DNA of 64,000 nucleotides from Symbiodinium natans. Its lineage: Eukaryota > Sar > Dinophyceae > Suessiales > Symbiodiniaceae. Position 1 is the stretch's first letter; each line of letters starts with the position of its first letter. Of the stretch, positions 51,166 to 61,450 are shown piece by piece. The translations under genes and the position numbers were made by a program. The notes under the pieces are model-generated. The model was not told where the DNA came from and did not search any database. It saw nothing but the letters and a program-made list of their open reading frames with translations. Location: assembly GCA_905221605.1 (NCBI GenBank), contig CAJNDS010002205.1:338639-402638 (forward strand). Reading direction: 5' to 3'.

Positions 51166-52680
51166 ATGCCAAACCGTATAACTTGTGAGGCAGATGGCAG
51201 CGTGGAGCCCTGGGATGAGCCATGGCCGAATCGCCACTTCGCACTTGACAGGGCAGGACTCGTTGGTGATCTCTCCGGTGTGGCGAACCTCAGTGTCAGT
51301 GAAAACTACATTGCAGCTCTCAACACTTCCGGCTTTGCCACAATCTTCGATCATGAAAGTGTTGTTCATGAAGTTGCCGGCGTAAAGGCCATCCATGCAT
51401 CAGGAAATTACGGCTTTGTGCTTGAGATGAACAGCGGCAGTTTTGAGACTGCCATGATATCGGTGGATGAATTGCCGTCTTCAAAACTAGCGCAGATGCA
51501 GTCGGTGGGCGTGCGCGAGTTTGTTCACATAACCTCGGCATGGGCGGCGCTTCTTTCGGATGAGACGGTGATCACGTGGGCCAAGCAGAGCGCAACCCAG
51601 TGGAATGATGTAGTAGAAGCGGACCTGGTCGGAGTCAAGAAGATTGCCACGACTAGTATGGCATTTGCGGCTCTCCTTAGCGATGGCAGCGTCAAAACCT
51701 GGGGCCACGATGTTGGTGGGAAGGTTCCCTATGCCGTGCGGCCCGAGATTGCATCTGGGGTCGTTGATGTTGTGGGAGGAGGAAGTGCTTTCGCAGCAAT
51801 CAAGGAAGAAGGACACGTGGTGGCGTGGGGCTATGTGAATCCCGTTACTGGCATCACGGAGGCTGAGGCCAGCCCGCCTGCTGACCTTGACAATGTGAAG
51901 GCCCTCTTCTCCAATGAGGATGTCTTTGCTGCCTTGAGGCACGATGGAAGCGTGGTCGCCTGGGGTCGAAGCGATAAGGGCGGGGAGCTTCGGCGGCAAT
52001 CGAACGTTCTTCCTAAGACCCAACGGCTCCAAGCCTCTATTTTTGTTGAGGGCCCTATCGTCGAGTACTGCGGTGGGAGCGCCGTGAACTCAGGACTACT
52101 CCTACAACGGCGCTGTGGCCGTGGTCGACATCAAGGCCAGCGCTGGTGCTTTTGCAGCACTCAAGGCAGGGCTTGGGGACGGCCGTAGGGCTGTAGGGCT
52201 TTTATAAGATGGGAAAAGATGCTTCAGGGTCAGGGCTGATATCGTTAACGAGTTTGTACGAGTTTCAACCAGCCCTAAACTCTTTGGGAGGGGGGTTTGA
52301 AAGGTTAGGCTGGTTTTTAGGGCTTAGGTCATCAAGTCCAGATTGTAGCTCATCAAGTCCAACCCAAGACCCCAGAGGCGTTTGGGGCTTCGGAGCCCGA
52401 TATGGGCCCTCAGGGCCCTAATCCCTAAATCCCTCGGAGCCCATAGGGTTTAGGGTTTAGGGCCCCTGGGTTTAGGCGGATGGCAGCGTGATGGCGTGGG
52501 GAGATGCAAATCAGGGTGGAGACACGAGTGTGAGGAGCAGTTGGGGAACTTCGGATGCCCTTACGAATGTGGTGGAGATCTTTGCGAGCGAGCGCAGCTT
52601 TGTGGCCCGCAAGGAGGATGGTGGTTTGGTCGCCTGGGGAGACCCAAATGGAGGCACCACGGGGCAAAACGAATCCTGCA
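51166..52680 (+). CDS. RCC1-like beta-propeller protein, several exons
   Basis: The large exon 51166-~52010 holds six or more degenerate RCC1-type blades: SENYIAALNTSGFATIFDHE, SAWAALLSDETVITWAKQSA, SMAFAALLSDGSVKTWGHDV, GSAFAAIKEEGHVVAWGYVN, EDVFAALRHDGSVVAWGRSD. Smaller exons follow at 52105-52178 (NGAVAVVDIKASAGAFAALK) and 52473-52675 (DGSVMAWGDANQGGDTSVRS, then GGLVAWGDPNGG). This family is abundant in dinoflagellates; its role is not established, but RCC1 propellers typically bind proteins or nucleosomes. A TTTAGGG array (52441-52470) ends exactly at the last exon. The frame shift between pieces is explained by introns. There is no clear start codon; upstream exons probably include 49845-50008. 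Confidence 0.65.
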
Positions 52681-52856
52681 CCGAACCCTAATCTGATCTC
52701 TCAATCCGCTCCCGAAGCAAACCCGCTGCATTAAACAAACAGCTAGAAACCTCCTCCGGCCCTTAGGCCAGTACTCTTCAAGCCTTCTTCTATGTCCCCG
52801 CTAGAGGTGGGAATCTGACTTCCAGCCAATGGGGGCCGGCACCGTTTGATCCAACC

Positions 52857-53610
52857 GTGTGCGCACCCCCAGCCACCACCACTGTGGCACCGTGGACCAC
52901 TCGTACCACGACCACGACCACGACCACAGCCAGTACGACCACGACCACCACGACGCCGACGACCACGACCATTACGACCACCACGACCACCACGACGACC
53001 ACCACACTACCCGTTCCAACGGTGGTTGAAGTGCAAGTGGTCCTGGGAGCGACTCCGTCAAGTTGGGTGGGCCATCACAGAGAGGAAACTTACAAAGCTG
53101 AGATGGCTCAAGGCTTTGCAGGGGAGGTGGGAGTGGATACATCTCAGGTGACGGTGGAGTTTAAGTCATTGTCTCGGCGGCTGCAGCGTGGCGACGGCGG
53201 CGAGCCGACCGGCGGCGGCGAGCCGACCGGCGGCGGCGAGCCCACCGGCGGCGGCGAGCCCACCGGCGGCGGCGAGCCCACCGGCGGCGGCGAGCCGACC
53301 GGCGGCGGCGAGCCGACCGGCGGTGGTGACCAGCCGACTGAAGGCGGCGATATCGAATGGAAGTATTTCTATGCCATCTTTGAGGTGACCTACCCCAGCG
53401 TGCATGCCGCAGAAGAGGGCAAGAAAGTCATCGATCTCATCGGCGAAGCCAGCCTGAGGCAGAAGATCATCGTTTGGGTGAGCCTCCTCTCGGATGTGAA
53501 GGTGGGGCTTACAAGGGGTCCATCCATAAGCACGGAAATGCCTGTAGAATTCTGTGAGGTTAACCAGATCGTCACCAGCATTGCCGCCACCACAACGACC
53601 ACAACGACTT
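52857..53610 (+). CDS. Thr-rich protein exon with domain unit 1 and GEPTGG repeats
   Basis: A Thr-rich mucin-like run (52890-53010) leads into LPVPTVVEVQVVLGATPSSW, then AEMAQGFAGEVGVDTSQVTV, seven in-frame GEPTGG hexapeptides (53197-53325), and the second half of the domain (YFYAIFEVTYPSVHAAEEGK, KKVIDLIGEASLRQK). The exon closes near 53610 with TSIAATTTTTTTSG. The domain (about 100 residues, ending in an alternating beta/alpha pattern) is repeated at 54253-54600. This Thr-rich linker plus domain design is familiar from dinoflagellate surface or secreted proteins. Confidence 0.65.
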
Positions 53611-53617
53611 CAGGCAG

Positions 53618-53772
53618 GGTTTGTCTGCTCTCCCCTCCCCCCCTCCCCCCCCTCCCCCCCCTCCCCCCTCTCCTCCCCTCCTCTCCCCCCCCCTCCCCCC
53701 CTCCCCCCCTCCCCTCCTCCCCCCCCTCCCCCCCTCCCCCCCTCCCCCCCCCCCCTCCCCCCCTCCCCCCGA
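53618..53772 (+). repeat. C/T-only pyrimidine tract in an intron
   Basis: About 155 bp of CCCCTCCCCCC-type sequence; the opposite strand is G-rich and G-quadruplex-prone. It follows the donor region of the previous exon and makes spurious proline- or glycine-rich frames on the two strands. Confidence 0.9.
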
Positions 53773-53973
53773 ATCCGATTTCGCTCGATGGTAATGACTC
53801 CCTTATTGTGGTTTGGGGTTTAGGTTGTTTAGACGGTGTGGGGTTAGGGTTTAAGGGCCTGGAAGGGGGGGGATGCCATGGGGGGGGTGAGAACGCACAG
53901 CGCATCCCAAGACGAAGAACAGCAACAACGCCACTACGACCACCGCTGCCACCTTCTCTGCTGCCGCCGCCGC

Positions 53974-54039
53974 CGTCGCCACCACCACCACCACCACCAC
54001 CACCACCACCACCACCACCACCACCACCACCACCACCAC
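53974..54039 (+). repeat. (CAC)n trinucleotide repeat
   Basis: About 21 ACC/CAC units between the two domain-bearing exons. It yields poly-His, poly-Pro or poly-Thr in the three frames. It may be a decayed Thr-rich linker or an intronic microsatellite. Confidence 0.9.
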
Positions 54040-54189
54040 TCCTCAATGCACTTCCAGCGAATAGACAAGTCTCGCAGCCACGCAACATGTCTTTTCAGTC
54101 AACTGCAGGATCGTGCACTCTAGAGATCTCTACAGACCGTCTACAAGGGTCTTCATTCCTAAGCTGTCCTAAGCTACACCCTGTCAGGT

Positions 54190-54767
54190 CAGGCCACAAC
54201 AACCACTACGACTGCGGCCGTTGAGACTACTACCGCAGCTGCGGTTGAGACGGTGGTTGTAACGACCGTGGAGATCACAGTGGACGACCCAGCAACGATC
54301 ACTGAGAATGAAACCATCACCAATGCCATGACTGAAGGCTTTGCAGACTCCGCGGGAGTGGATTCATCTCAGGTGACGCTGGAATTTGAGCAGTCGCGTC
54401 GACTCGAAACAAGGAAGCTACAGGTTTCGCTTATCGCCATCTTCAAGGTGACCCTCCCAAGCGCCGAGGCCGCAGGGCAGCTCCAGGCGCAGATCGATGC
54501 CATCCCAGTGGCGGACATCAACACCTCCATCACCGGGAAACTTGCAGATGCTGGCTTCACGGGCACTGTCGAGGCCATTTCAGGGCTGCAGTTCACCCCA
54601 AGCAATGCTCTACGAATCCCTAGAATCCTTAGAATCCCTAGAATCCCGAGGTCACCGGCAAAACGACATCGGTCACCACAGCGGAAAGTGGAGGAAACGA
54701 AGTTTCTTTCTGCCCTGAGAAGGCAATGCTGGGCCTTACAGTGGCTTTGTCTCTCGCGTGCGCATGA
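54190..54767 (+). CDS. Thr-rich protein, domain unit 2 and C-terminal anchor
   Basis: Exon 54190-~54602 reads a Thr-rich linker (ATTTTTTAAVETTTAAAV), then the second copy of the domain: VVTTVEITVDDPATITENET, NAMTEGFADSAGVDSSQVTL, FKVTLPSAEAAGQLQAQIDA. After a short intron made of AATCCCTAG repeats (54610-54648), the last exon 54650-54767 gives VTGKTTSVTTAESGGNEVSF, then CPEKAMLGLTVALSLACA and a stop. The short hydrophobic C-terminus directly before the stop looks like a GPI-anchor signal or membrane tail, fitting a cell-surface protein. It is probably the same gene as the exon at 52857. Confidence 0.65.
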
Positions 54768-54799
54768 GCAGAGTTTTGTGAAACCTGAGTGCTAGTGCT

Positions 54800-55660
54800 A
54801 TGGCAATCAAGGCTGAATCTCATCTTGAAACTTGTACACAGCTTTTGCAAGTCAGAGCTCGCAACAACACTGCCGAATGCGCCGCACGACACTTCTCGCG
54901 AACCTTCGGCGAACAGCTGGGCACCTCCGTCTTGCAATCATGAGTCGCGCAATGGACATGCGACGATGCAAGCTGCACAACTGGCCATTTAATCTGGTGG
55001 GCTTCCCAAATCTTCCGGAGAAGTTGGGGGGGCTCCACCATACACGTACATGTACAGGGGCCCTTTCATAGAATGGGCAGCATCAGCTGCTCTAGCGAGG
55101 TACTGAGAGTCTGCCTGGTGAAGAAGTCTGCCAGGCAGGGCTTGTGTGTAGCTCACAAAACGGAACCCTTTAGCCCCCTCAGGAATTATTTCAATATTTC
55201 AAGTTCATATGAAGCCTAGAAGAATATTACAAATAGTCTTTTCATTAAGGGAGGGGAGTATAGAACCTGAGTTTAGCCGGCGCCTAAGTTCTCAAGTAGC
55301 ACTCGACCGGTTGCTGCGCAGCTCAACACCATCTCGCGGAGCCCTTCGAGCTCTTTAGCATTGCCGCCCTTAGGCCCTTCAAGTACCTTTGGGGGGGGGG
55401 GGGTCTCCGGAATTGGAGGGTGCCTTCTTGGGGTCCGTGTTATCAGGGAATCCTACTGTTTGGGGGCCTATCTTAGGGGGCCCCCCCCCCCCCCCCCTTT
55501 TTTCGGAACCCCCCCCGCCCCCCCGCGGCGCAAGGTTATCAGTATGATTGCCTATAGTATAGGTACTATGTATGCTGAAAAAGGCCCCCCCCCCATGTCC
55601 TAAACCCTGCGTTCATCTACAAGTGTAGCTAATGACTGAGAGGGACATCCGCAACACGCC
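54800..55660. other. Interval with homopolymer blocks, no supported gene
   Basis: Contains G(12) at ~55391, C(17) at ~55480-55497 and further C runs to 55590. Long homopolymers here may be assembly-sensitive. No gene recognised. Confidence 0.5.
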
Positions 55661-55669
55661 ACAAGATGA

Positions 55670-56430
55670 ATCCTAACCCGAAAGCCCTGAAACCCTAGAC
55701 CCTAAACCCTGGGCAACCTCAAGCCCTAAGCCCTAAGCCCTAAACCCTAAACCCTAAACCCTAAACCCAATAACCCTAAACCCTAAACCCTAGCACCATT
55801 GCGTGGGGCCGGCGAGTAGTGGCCCCATTCGATGGCCCAGCGCTCCCTGGGTAGCCGAGAGCTCGCCCGCGAGATTGGTGCTCTGGGGCGACTGGGGCTG
55901 CATTTGGAGCATGATAGGGTTGGGGGTTTAGGGTTTAGGGTCTAGGGTTTAGGGCTTAGGGCTTGGGGTCTCGGGTCTAGTTGTAAGGGTATGCTTCATG
56001 TTCTTGAAAGGCTTGAAGTGTTGAAAAGGGTGTTTCAAAAACGGTTTCAAAAGGGCTTTTAGGGGCTTAGGCACTTGCTGCGGCAGTTGCTGTGGACAGT
56101 CTAGAGGAGCTCTGGTTTAGGGTTCAGAGGTTTAGGTGTGTGGGCTTTTAGGGTTTAGGGTTTCGGGTTTCGGGCTTAGGGTTTGCCGCATCTGGGTTAA
56201 AAGTGGGAGCCAGTCGGGCACGGTCGGGATGCCGTGACCCGAAGCCCCCCGGAACCCCCAAGTGCCCAAAACCCCCCCCTAAATCCCCAAAACCCTAAAC
56301 CCCCCAAACCCCCCGAAACCTCCCAAACCCCCCGAAACCCCCAAAAACCCCAAACCCTCGAAATCCCTTGAGTCCCCCTTAACTCCCCTATGTCCCCTAA
56401 ACCCTAAACCCTAAACCCTACACCCTAAAA
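55670..56430. repeat. CCCTAAA then TTTAGGG clusters, converging
   Basis: Clusters at 55670-55795 (-), 55918-55970 (+), 56105-56190 (+) and 56270-56430 (-, with C-run variants CCCCCGAAA, CCCCAAA). Between them lies ~120 bp of unique sequence (55798-55915) with no assigned gene. Confidence 0.85.
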
Positions 56431-56574
56431 CCCATACGCACCCTCTCAGGCACCGCTCGCAATGGAGGCGCACGAATTATCATACAGCGCGGCCTGGAAA
56501 CTAAATTTAAGAGCCTCCGGCTCAAGCCGCCGACCCCGCTGGAGCATAGTTGAAAGGTCTAAACCCGCTCGTCG

Positions 56575-56918
56575 GCTCAAAGGATGCTGATGCTTTCCTC
56601 ATCGCATGGTTCGAAGATCATCCCAGCCTGCTCGGCAGAGTTCTGTGAAACGTTGGGGCGGGGGGGGGGGGGGTAGCACCAGGACCCAAACAGTTTAGGT
56701 TGAAAGAAAAAGACAGGGCGGGGGTGGGGGCCTAAACCCTCAACCCAAGCCCGGGAGGGGGGCAGCGGCGCTGCTGCACCATGTATAGGGTGTTTCAATG
56801 GGTTTATAGGGTTTATGGGTTGAGGGCTTCGTTTTGTTTTTTCGCATTCCCGCATTGACTTGGCCAGGGACGCCATCGCCCGCTTGGAGGAGACTCTGCC
56901 GAGACAGTCTACCCTCAA
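56575..56918 (-). CDS. Possible exons, unrecognised
   Basis: Two short minus-strand pieces look coding: 56918-56830 (RVDCLGRVSSKRAMASLAKS then MRECEKTK) and 56655-56577 (NVSQNSAEQAGMIFEPCDEE then SISIL). The sequence between is rich in C/G runs and telomere-like words, as an intron of this region would be. No family recognised. Confidence 0.3.
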
Positions 56919-56934
56919 CGAAGAATTTGGGTTT

Positions 56935-57210
56935 GGGGTTTCGAAATTTAGGGTTTAGGGATTTAGGGTTTAGGGTTAGGGTTCATAGTGTAGGGATTTA
57001 GGATTTAGGATTTAGGGATTTAGGGTTTAGGGTGTTACGGCTTTGAACTTTTTGAGTCTCTGCAGCTCGAGGACTAGGGTTCGGCACTCGATGCTGGCAT
57101 TCCCACACACTTGCACGTGGGAATGTGGCTTGTCGATCATTCCCTAAACCCCAAACCCTCAACCTCAGGCCCGAAGCCCGAAGCCCGAAGCCCTAAGCCC
57201 TAAGCCCTAA
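56935..57210. repeat. TTTAGGG clusters and CCCGAAG variants
   Basis: 56935-57035 holds about ten TTTAGGG/ATTTAGG units (+), and 57140-57212 holds CCCTAAA/CCCGAAG units (-). Confidence 0.85.
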
Positions 57211-57454
57211 ACTTACTTGGAGAGTAGGTAACCTTTAAACTTTTTGGGGTAATATAGTCCCCTTATAATCCCATTCGTTCCCCTAGGTACTGGACAAGTA
57301 GGTAAACCCTGTAGCCTAAGACGGAAGTGCAGCTTGACTGCAGTGGATGCCCCGCGCTCAGTCGGGTAGAACGTTCAGCTTTCTGGCCCCTAAAGCCCCT
57401 AAACTGGCTGGTCCTTAGTAGGGAATGAGGGAATGCGGTACTTCATGGAATCCC

Positions 57455-57569
57455 CTACCCAGAAACTCCAATATCCCTTGGCTAAGGGATATACCTTAAA
57501 TTCCCATAGGACCCCTATTGTGATGTAAGGTATGATCCTTAAGTAAGGGATATTGGAGTCTCTGGGTAG
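57455..57569. mobile_element. MITE-like hairpin B (CTACCCAGAAACTCCAATATC ends)
   Basis: The left arm 57455-57480 and right arm 57545-57569 are reverse complements with one mismatch in ~25 bp (CTACCCAGA(A/G)ACTCCAATAT + CCCTT). The symmetry continues inward (ATACCTTA / TAAGGTAT). Total ~115 bp, non-coding. Confidence 0.88.
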
Positions 57570-57684
57570 AGGGTATATGTGGGGCCCACATTCCCTCCCT
57601 GGTAAATGGCGAAGCCCGAGCAGGAATGGCGCAAGCGGGGTTCGGAGCCTTCTGCTGAGGGACCCAGAGTGGCATTCCGGAGGT

Positions 57685-57862
57685 TCGTTTAGGGTTTAGG
57701 GTTTGGGGTTTAGGGTTTAGGGTTTTGGGCTTTCTTAAGGGCTCCATGGTGGTTTGGGGGTCAGGGTTTGGGGTTTGGGGTTTGGGGTTTGGGGTTTGGG
57801 GTTTGGGGTTTGGGGTTTGGGTTTGGGGGTCTGGGGTCGAGGGTTTAGGGTTTAGGGTAGCT
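57685..57862 (+). repeat. TTTAGGG array with TTTGGGG block
   Basis: TTTAGGG units flank nine consecutive TTTGGGG units (57765-57827), a homogeneous variant block within the array. Confidence 0.92.
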
Positions 57863-57869
57863 TTCCTAC

Positions 57870-58370
57870 TGTAGCCCCTTCTGAAAAGGACACTCCTCCC
57901 CAAACAAATCAATCGGACTGCCTCAAGTGGCGGATGCTGTCCCAAGACGTCTTGCTCCCGGCGGGCGCAATAAGCAAGCTTCGCAACGTCGCACAACATG
58001 TGCTATAGTGAACAAGTGTTGCACGGGTGAGTTTCCTAGACTTCATGTGCATGTACATATGTCGTACGTCTCTCACGGCGGTTCATGGGCACGTGTCCAG
58101 ATGTGCTGGCTAGTTGGGTGTTGCCATGAGGAAGATCATAGCCCTTCCAAGCGTAGAGGCCCAAAAGCTTTCATCACCATTATTGCTGTCGTTGCGATTC
58201 CGTTCTGAATTCTTGTGCTTGTCATTGGTAACCGTTGAGTATTGGGATGGTACCCTTATTTCCTGGATTGTCTGCCAGCCTATTCAAACTTTAAGAAAGA
58301 AAATGGGCACCTGGACCCAACCCTTCGAAACTCCCTGAAGCTCCAACTCCCCCCAAGCTCTCAACCATAA
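57870..58370. other. Unique interval, no assigned gene
   Basis: Plus-strand frames of 74-93 codons are open but show no domain. A GTGAGT at 58026 could be a donor. Confidence 0.3.
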
Positions 58371-58800
58371 ACCCTCAACCTTAAACCCTCAACCCTCAAC
58401 CCTCAACCCTCAACCCTAAACCCTAAACCTACACATTGAAAACAACATCTAAACCCCCAGAAGCTAAGTTTCAGAAAGCCCTCAACCCCAAATTTCCCAA
58501 GACCCGAACCTTCGGGATACTTGGACTTTGTGCCCTTTGGGGGATTATGGTTTCCCTAAACCCTAAACCCTAAACCCTAAACCCTAAACCCTAAACCCTA
58601 AACCCTAAACCCTAAACCCTAAACCCTAAACCCTAAACCTAAAGTTCAGTATTGGAACCTCAGGCTGTGGCCTTCAACGCCCTGGTGGCAGCGCTGGCAC
58701 GCGGTCACCGTGCAGCGTGGCCGCGTTTAGGGTTTGGGATTTAGGGTTTCGGGTTTAGGGTTTAGGGCTTAGGGTTTAGGATTTAGGGTTTAGGGTTTGG
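58370..58800. repeat. CCCTAAA arrays followed by a TTTAGGG array
   Basis: 58370-58435 (CCCTCAA/CCCTAAA, -), 58553-58645 (~13 perfect CCCTAAA, -) and 58722-58800 (TTTAGGG with variants, +). The arrays point toward each other across ~75 bp of unique sequence. Confidence 0.92.
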
Positions 58801-59097
58801 TTCTTCCCGATTGTCGCCAATGCCCTGATCTTTATTGGTTGGGGTTCGGGGCTGAGGATGTCCGAAAATAGGGTCGTGCACTTTATGGTGTTGATGCTCT
58901 GTTAGAGGCTATACCTATTCAGGGGTGCTTAGGTCTAGGATTGCCCACGATTCTTTTCGAGGCCTATAGTAAGGATATGAGTCATGTTTTGGGGGGGACG
59001 CATGCAGTCACTTTTGCCCAATTGATCAAGCTGCAGCCACTGCTGCTCAATTGGATTAAGCTGCAGAAAGTTGTACAGCCCTTCATGGAAAGCAGCT

Positions 59098-59192
59098 TCC
59101 ATTTGTATTGCTATTATGGAATCAGGTACCAAAAAAACCATACTAAGTAGAGTTTTGGGGGTACCTAAATCCATAATAGTATTACGAATGGA
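59098..59192. mobile_element. MITE-like hairpin C (~33-bp arms)
   Basis: TCCATTTGTATTGCTATTAT... to GGTACC (59098-59130) pairs with the reverse complement of 59158-59192 (TCCATTCGTAATACTATTAT...) at about 27 of 33 positions, with a ~27-bp loop. The arms have compensating differences of old hairpins. Plus-strand frame 58941-59150 overlaps it and is not called a gene. Confidence 0.82.
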
Positions 59193-59224
59193 CCCCCTGG
59201 GTGTGATATGTCCTGCCACACTGT

Positions 59225-59755
59225 CATGAAACCCTAAACCCTCAACCCACAACCCTAAGCCCTGAAAGTGTGAAAGTGTCCATTGCAAACCCTAAGCCCT
59301 AAACCCTAAACCCTAAACCCCAAACCCAAATCCCTAAACCCCTAATAGGTTTCTAAGGGAGTCCTGCAGCATGGCACGGACAACCTCGAATTCAGGGTTT
59401 AGTGTTCAGGGTTTGGGGTTTGGGTGTTTTTGTTTTCTGCCTATAGAGCTTTCTCTCTTACATTTTTTGTTTGAGGGTATGTTAGTTTGAGTCTTTGGGT
59501 TTGGGGTGCTCGAAATCCAAATCCTAAACCCTAAACGCCCCCTGAACTCCCTAAACCCTAAATGCAACCCCGAAGCCCTCAAAGCCCGAAGCCCTAAACC
59601 ACGAAATGCACCCCAGCGCACGGGGGAGATGTCCAGTCTAAGGTTCCAAGCCCCTAAACCCCTAAAGCCCTAAAACCCTAAAGCCCTAAAGCCCTAAAGC
59701 CCTAAAACCCTAAAACCCTAAAACCCTAAAACCCTAAAACCCTAAAACCCTTTCA
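59225..59755. repeat. Mixed telomere-like clusters including CCCTAAAA octamers
   Basis: 59225-59345 (CCCTAAA and variants, -), 59395-59425 (TTTGGGG, +), 59525-59600 (-) and 59655-59755, where the period changes to 8 bp (CCCTAAAG/CCCTAAAA, about 12 units). Confidence 0.88.
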
Positions 59756-59808
59756 TGCACGATACGTCAGAAGGGCCCATGCTTGGGACCCCTAGAAACA
59801 AGGGATCC

Positions 59809-59906
59809 TGGGATGTTCGCCCTTTATACTAACAGTCCTTAATAGGATTCTAGTAGCCCCTCTTGTAATCCTATTAAGGATTGTCAGTATAAGGGGGAAC
59901 ATCCCC
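59809..59906. mobile_element. MITE-like hairpin A, copy 2 (longer)
   Basis: GGGATGTTCGCCCTTTATAC then TAACAGTCCTTAATAGGATT (59810-59849) pairs with 59867-59906 with few mismatches, leaving a ~17-bp loop. The ends match copy 1 at 46759-46833 (GGGATGTTC-CCCTTATA), which appears to be a shorter, diverged member of the same family. Confidence 0.88.
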
Positions 59907-60192
59907 AAGAAGGATCCTACAAGGGTCAGGGACCACAGAAAGGGGCCCCATGGTTCAAAGCTGAGATCCAGGTGCAGCGTGCTGGTACCCTCCTTCAGGA
60001 CCTGAGGCCATGCTTGCAGACCCTAAACCCTACGCCCTAAACCCTAAACCCTAAGTACACTTGAGGCTTATGGTTCAGGGCTTGTTGGTTTTCGAGCTTC
60101 GGGTGGGTTTGGGGTTTAAGCTTTCGGGTTTAGGCTTTGGGTTTAGGGGTTTAGGGCTTAGGGCTTGTCGGCGTTTGGGTTTCAATAACAAG

Positions 60193-60642
60193 CTACGAAG
60201 AGCTTGGCAGTAGGCGGTTGCAGTGACAGCCATGCTGATGCCTTGTTAAGAATTTGGGCCCACCCTTGACCAAAACAGGGGTACCCCCAAGGGCCCCAGC
60301 CCACCCGGCCCCTCGCCGCAGCGTGTTTAGGGACCAGGAAGCTGTCTGGCCGGGGCGGGTGTGGGACCCCCCCCCCCCCTGGGCGTTGCCAGGGATTTTT
60401 CCCGAAGCCTCTAACACCTTCCCCTTGGCAGAAACCTTCCCATCGGTGACGGAAGACGCTTTATTGGAAGTAAGCAATTGGTCTGAGTTTAGGCCTAAGC
60501 CCTGAAAGGAATAGGTTTGGGTGGTTTTGCCTGAGACGGCGTGGGGTGGGATGAAAGTGCTCGATGGCCCTCCACTATCGGGCCATGACTGCTCCTCGCA
60601 TTTCGCGAAGCTGTCCAAGCGAGTCTGCATCCCAACCTTCAC
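60193..60642 (-). CDS. Possible exon, unrecognised
   Basis: The minus frame reads KVGMQTRLDSFAKCEEQSWP, then DSGGPSSTFIPPHAVSGKTT and later NKASSVTDGKVSAKGKVLEA. The first ~40 and a middle ~35 codons look coding; the rest is Gly/Pro-rich, with a C/G run. No family recognised. Telomere-like clusters flank it (60020-60055 and 60645-60700). Confidence 0.3.
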   Translation of the reverse strand: MKVGMQTRLDSFAKCEEQSWPDSGGPSSTFIPPHAVSGKTTQTYSFQGLGLNSDQLLTSNKASSVTDGKVSAKGKVLEASGKIPGNAQGGGGSHTRPGQTASWSLNTLRRGAGWAGALGGTPVLVKGGPKFLTRHQHGCHCNRLLPSSS

Positions 60643-60834
60643 AAACTCAACCCTAAACCCTGAACCCTACACCCCAAACCCTAAACCCTAAGCCCGTACA
60701 GCAAACCTAATCCCAGAGGCGGGAGCAGCTGGACCTGGATCTGGAGGCCTACGGCGGAGCCATCACCGACACCCGGCCTCGAAGACGATGCCAGGGCTTA
60801 GGGGTGCTTTGGGTTTAGGGTTTAGGGCTTTAAA

Positions 60835-61215
60835 CCTTAAATCAACCCCCAAACCCTAAACCCCAAACTCGAAACCCTAAACCACAAACCCTAAACCCTA
60901 AACCTCAACCCCCAACCCCAAACCCTAAACCCCAAACCCAAAACCCTAAACCCAAAAAAACCCCCTAAACCCCCTAAACCCCCTAAACCCCCTAAACCCC
61001 CTAAACCCCCTAAACCCCCTAAACCCCCTAAACCCCCTAAACCCCCTAAACCCCCTAAACCCCCTAAACCCCCTAAACCCCCCTGAACCCCCCAAACCCC
61101 CCTGAACCCCCCAAACCCCCTAAACCCCCTAAACCCCCTAAACCCCCTAAACCCCCTAAACCCCCTAAACCCCCTAAACCCCCTAAACCCCCTAAACCCC
61201 AAACCCTAAACCCTC
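60835..61215 (-). repeat. CCCCCTAAA nonamer array (~25 copies)
   Basis: From 60960 to 61200 the unit is CCCCCTAAA (9 bp; TTTAGGGGG on the other strand), with two CCCCCTGAA and CCCCCCAAA interruptions at 61080-61110. The flanks are ordinary CCCTAAA. The 9-bp period gives an open minus frame of (Gly-Phe-Arg)n/(Gly-Leu-Gly)n, which is not a gene. Confidence 0.95.
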
Positions 61216-61299
61216 AACCCCTAAACCTGGGTGCCCCAGGCCTGTGCGAACGGCGCCTTCTGGGCCGAAGCCCTCGGCTTCCTCGAGGTGCCTCCTGCT

Positions 61300-61450
61300 T
61301 CTGTCTAGGGTTTAGGGTTTAGGGTTTCGGGTTTAGGGTTTAGGGTTTAGGGTTTAGGGTCTAGGGTTTAGGGTTTAGAGTTTAGGGTTCAGGGGTTTAG
61401 GGTTTAGGGTTCAGGGTTCAGGGTTTAGGGTTTAGGGTTTAGGGTTCAGG
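61300..61450 (+). repeat. TTTAGGG array, ~20 copies
   Basis: Forward-oriented with variants (TTTCGGG, TTCAGGG, TCTAGGG). With the minus-oriented arrays at 60835-61215 it forms a convergent pair around ~85 bp of unique sequence. Confidence 0.93.

Noticed and set aside
53390-54088. 232-codon Gly/Val-rich minus-strand frame
   Set aside because: Opposite strand of the pyrimidine tract and (CAC)n repeat within a plus-strand gene.
60891-61202. Minus-strand Gly-Phe-Arg / Gly-Leu-Gly repeat protein
   Set aside because: It is the translation of the CCCCCTAAA nonamer array.
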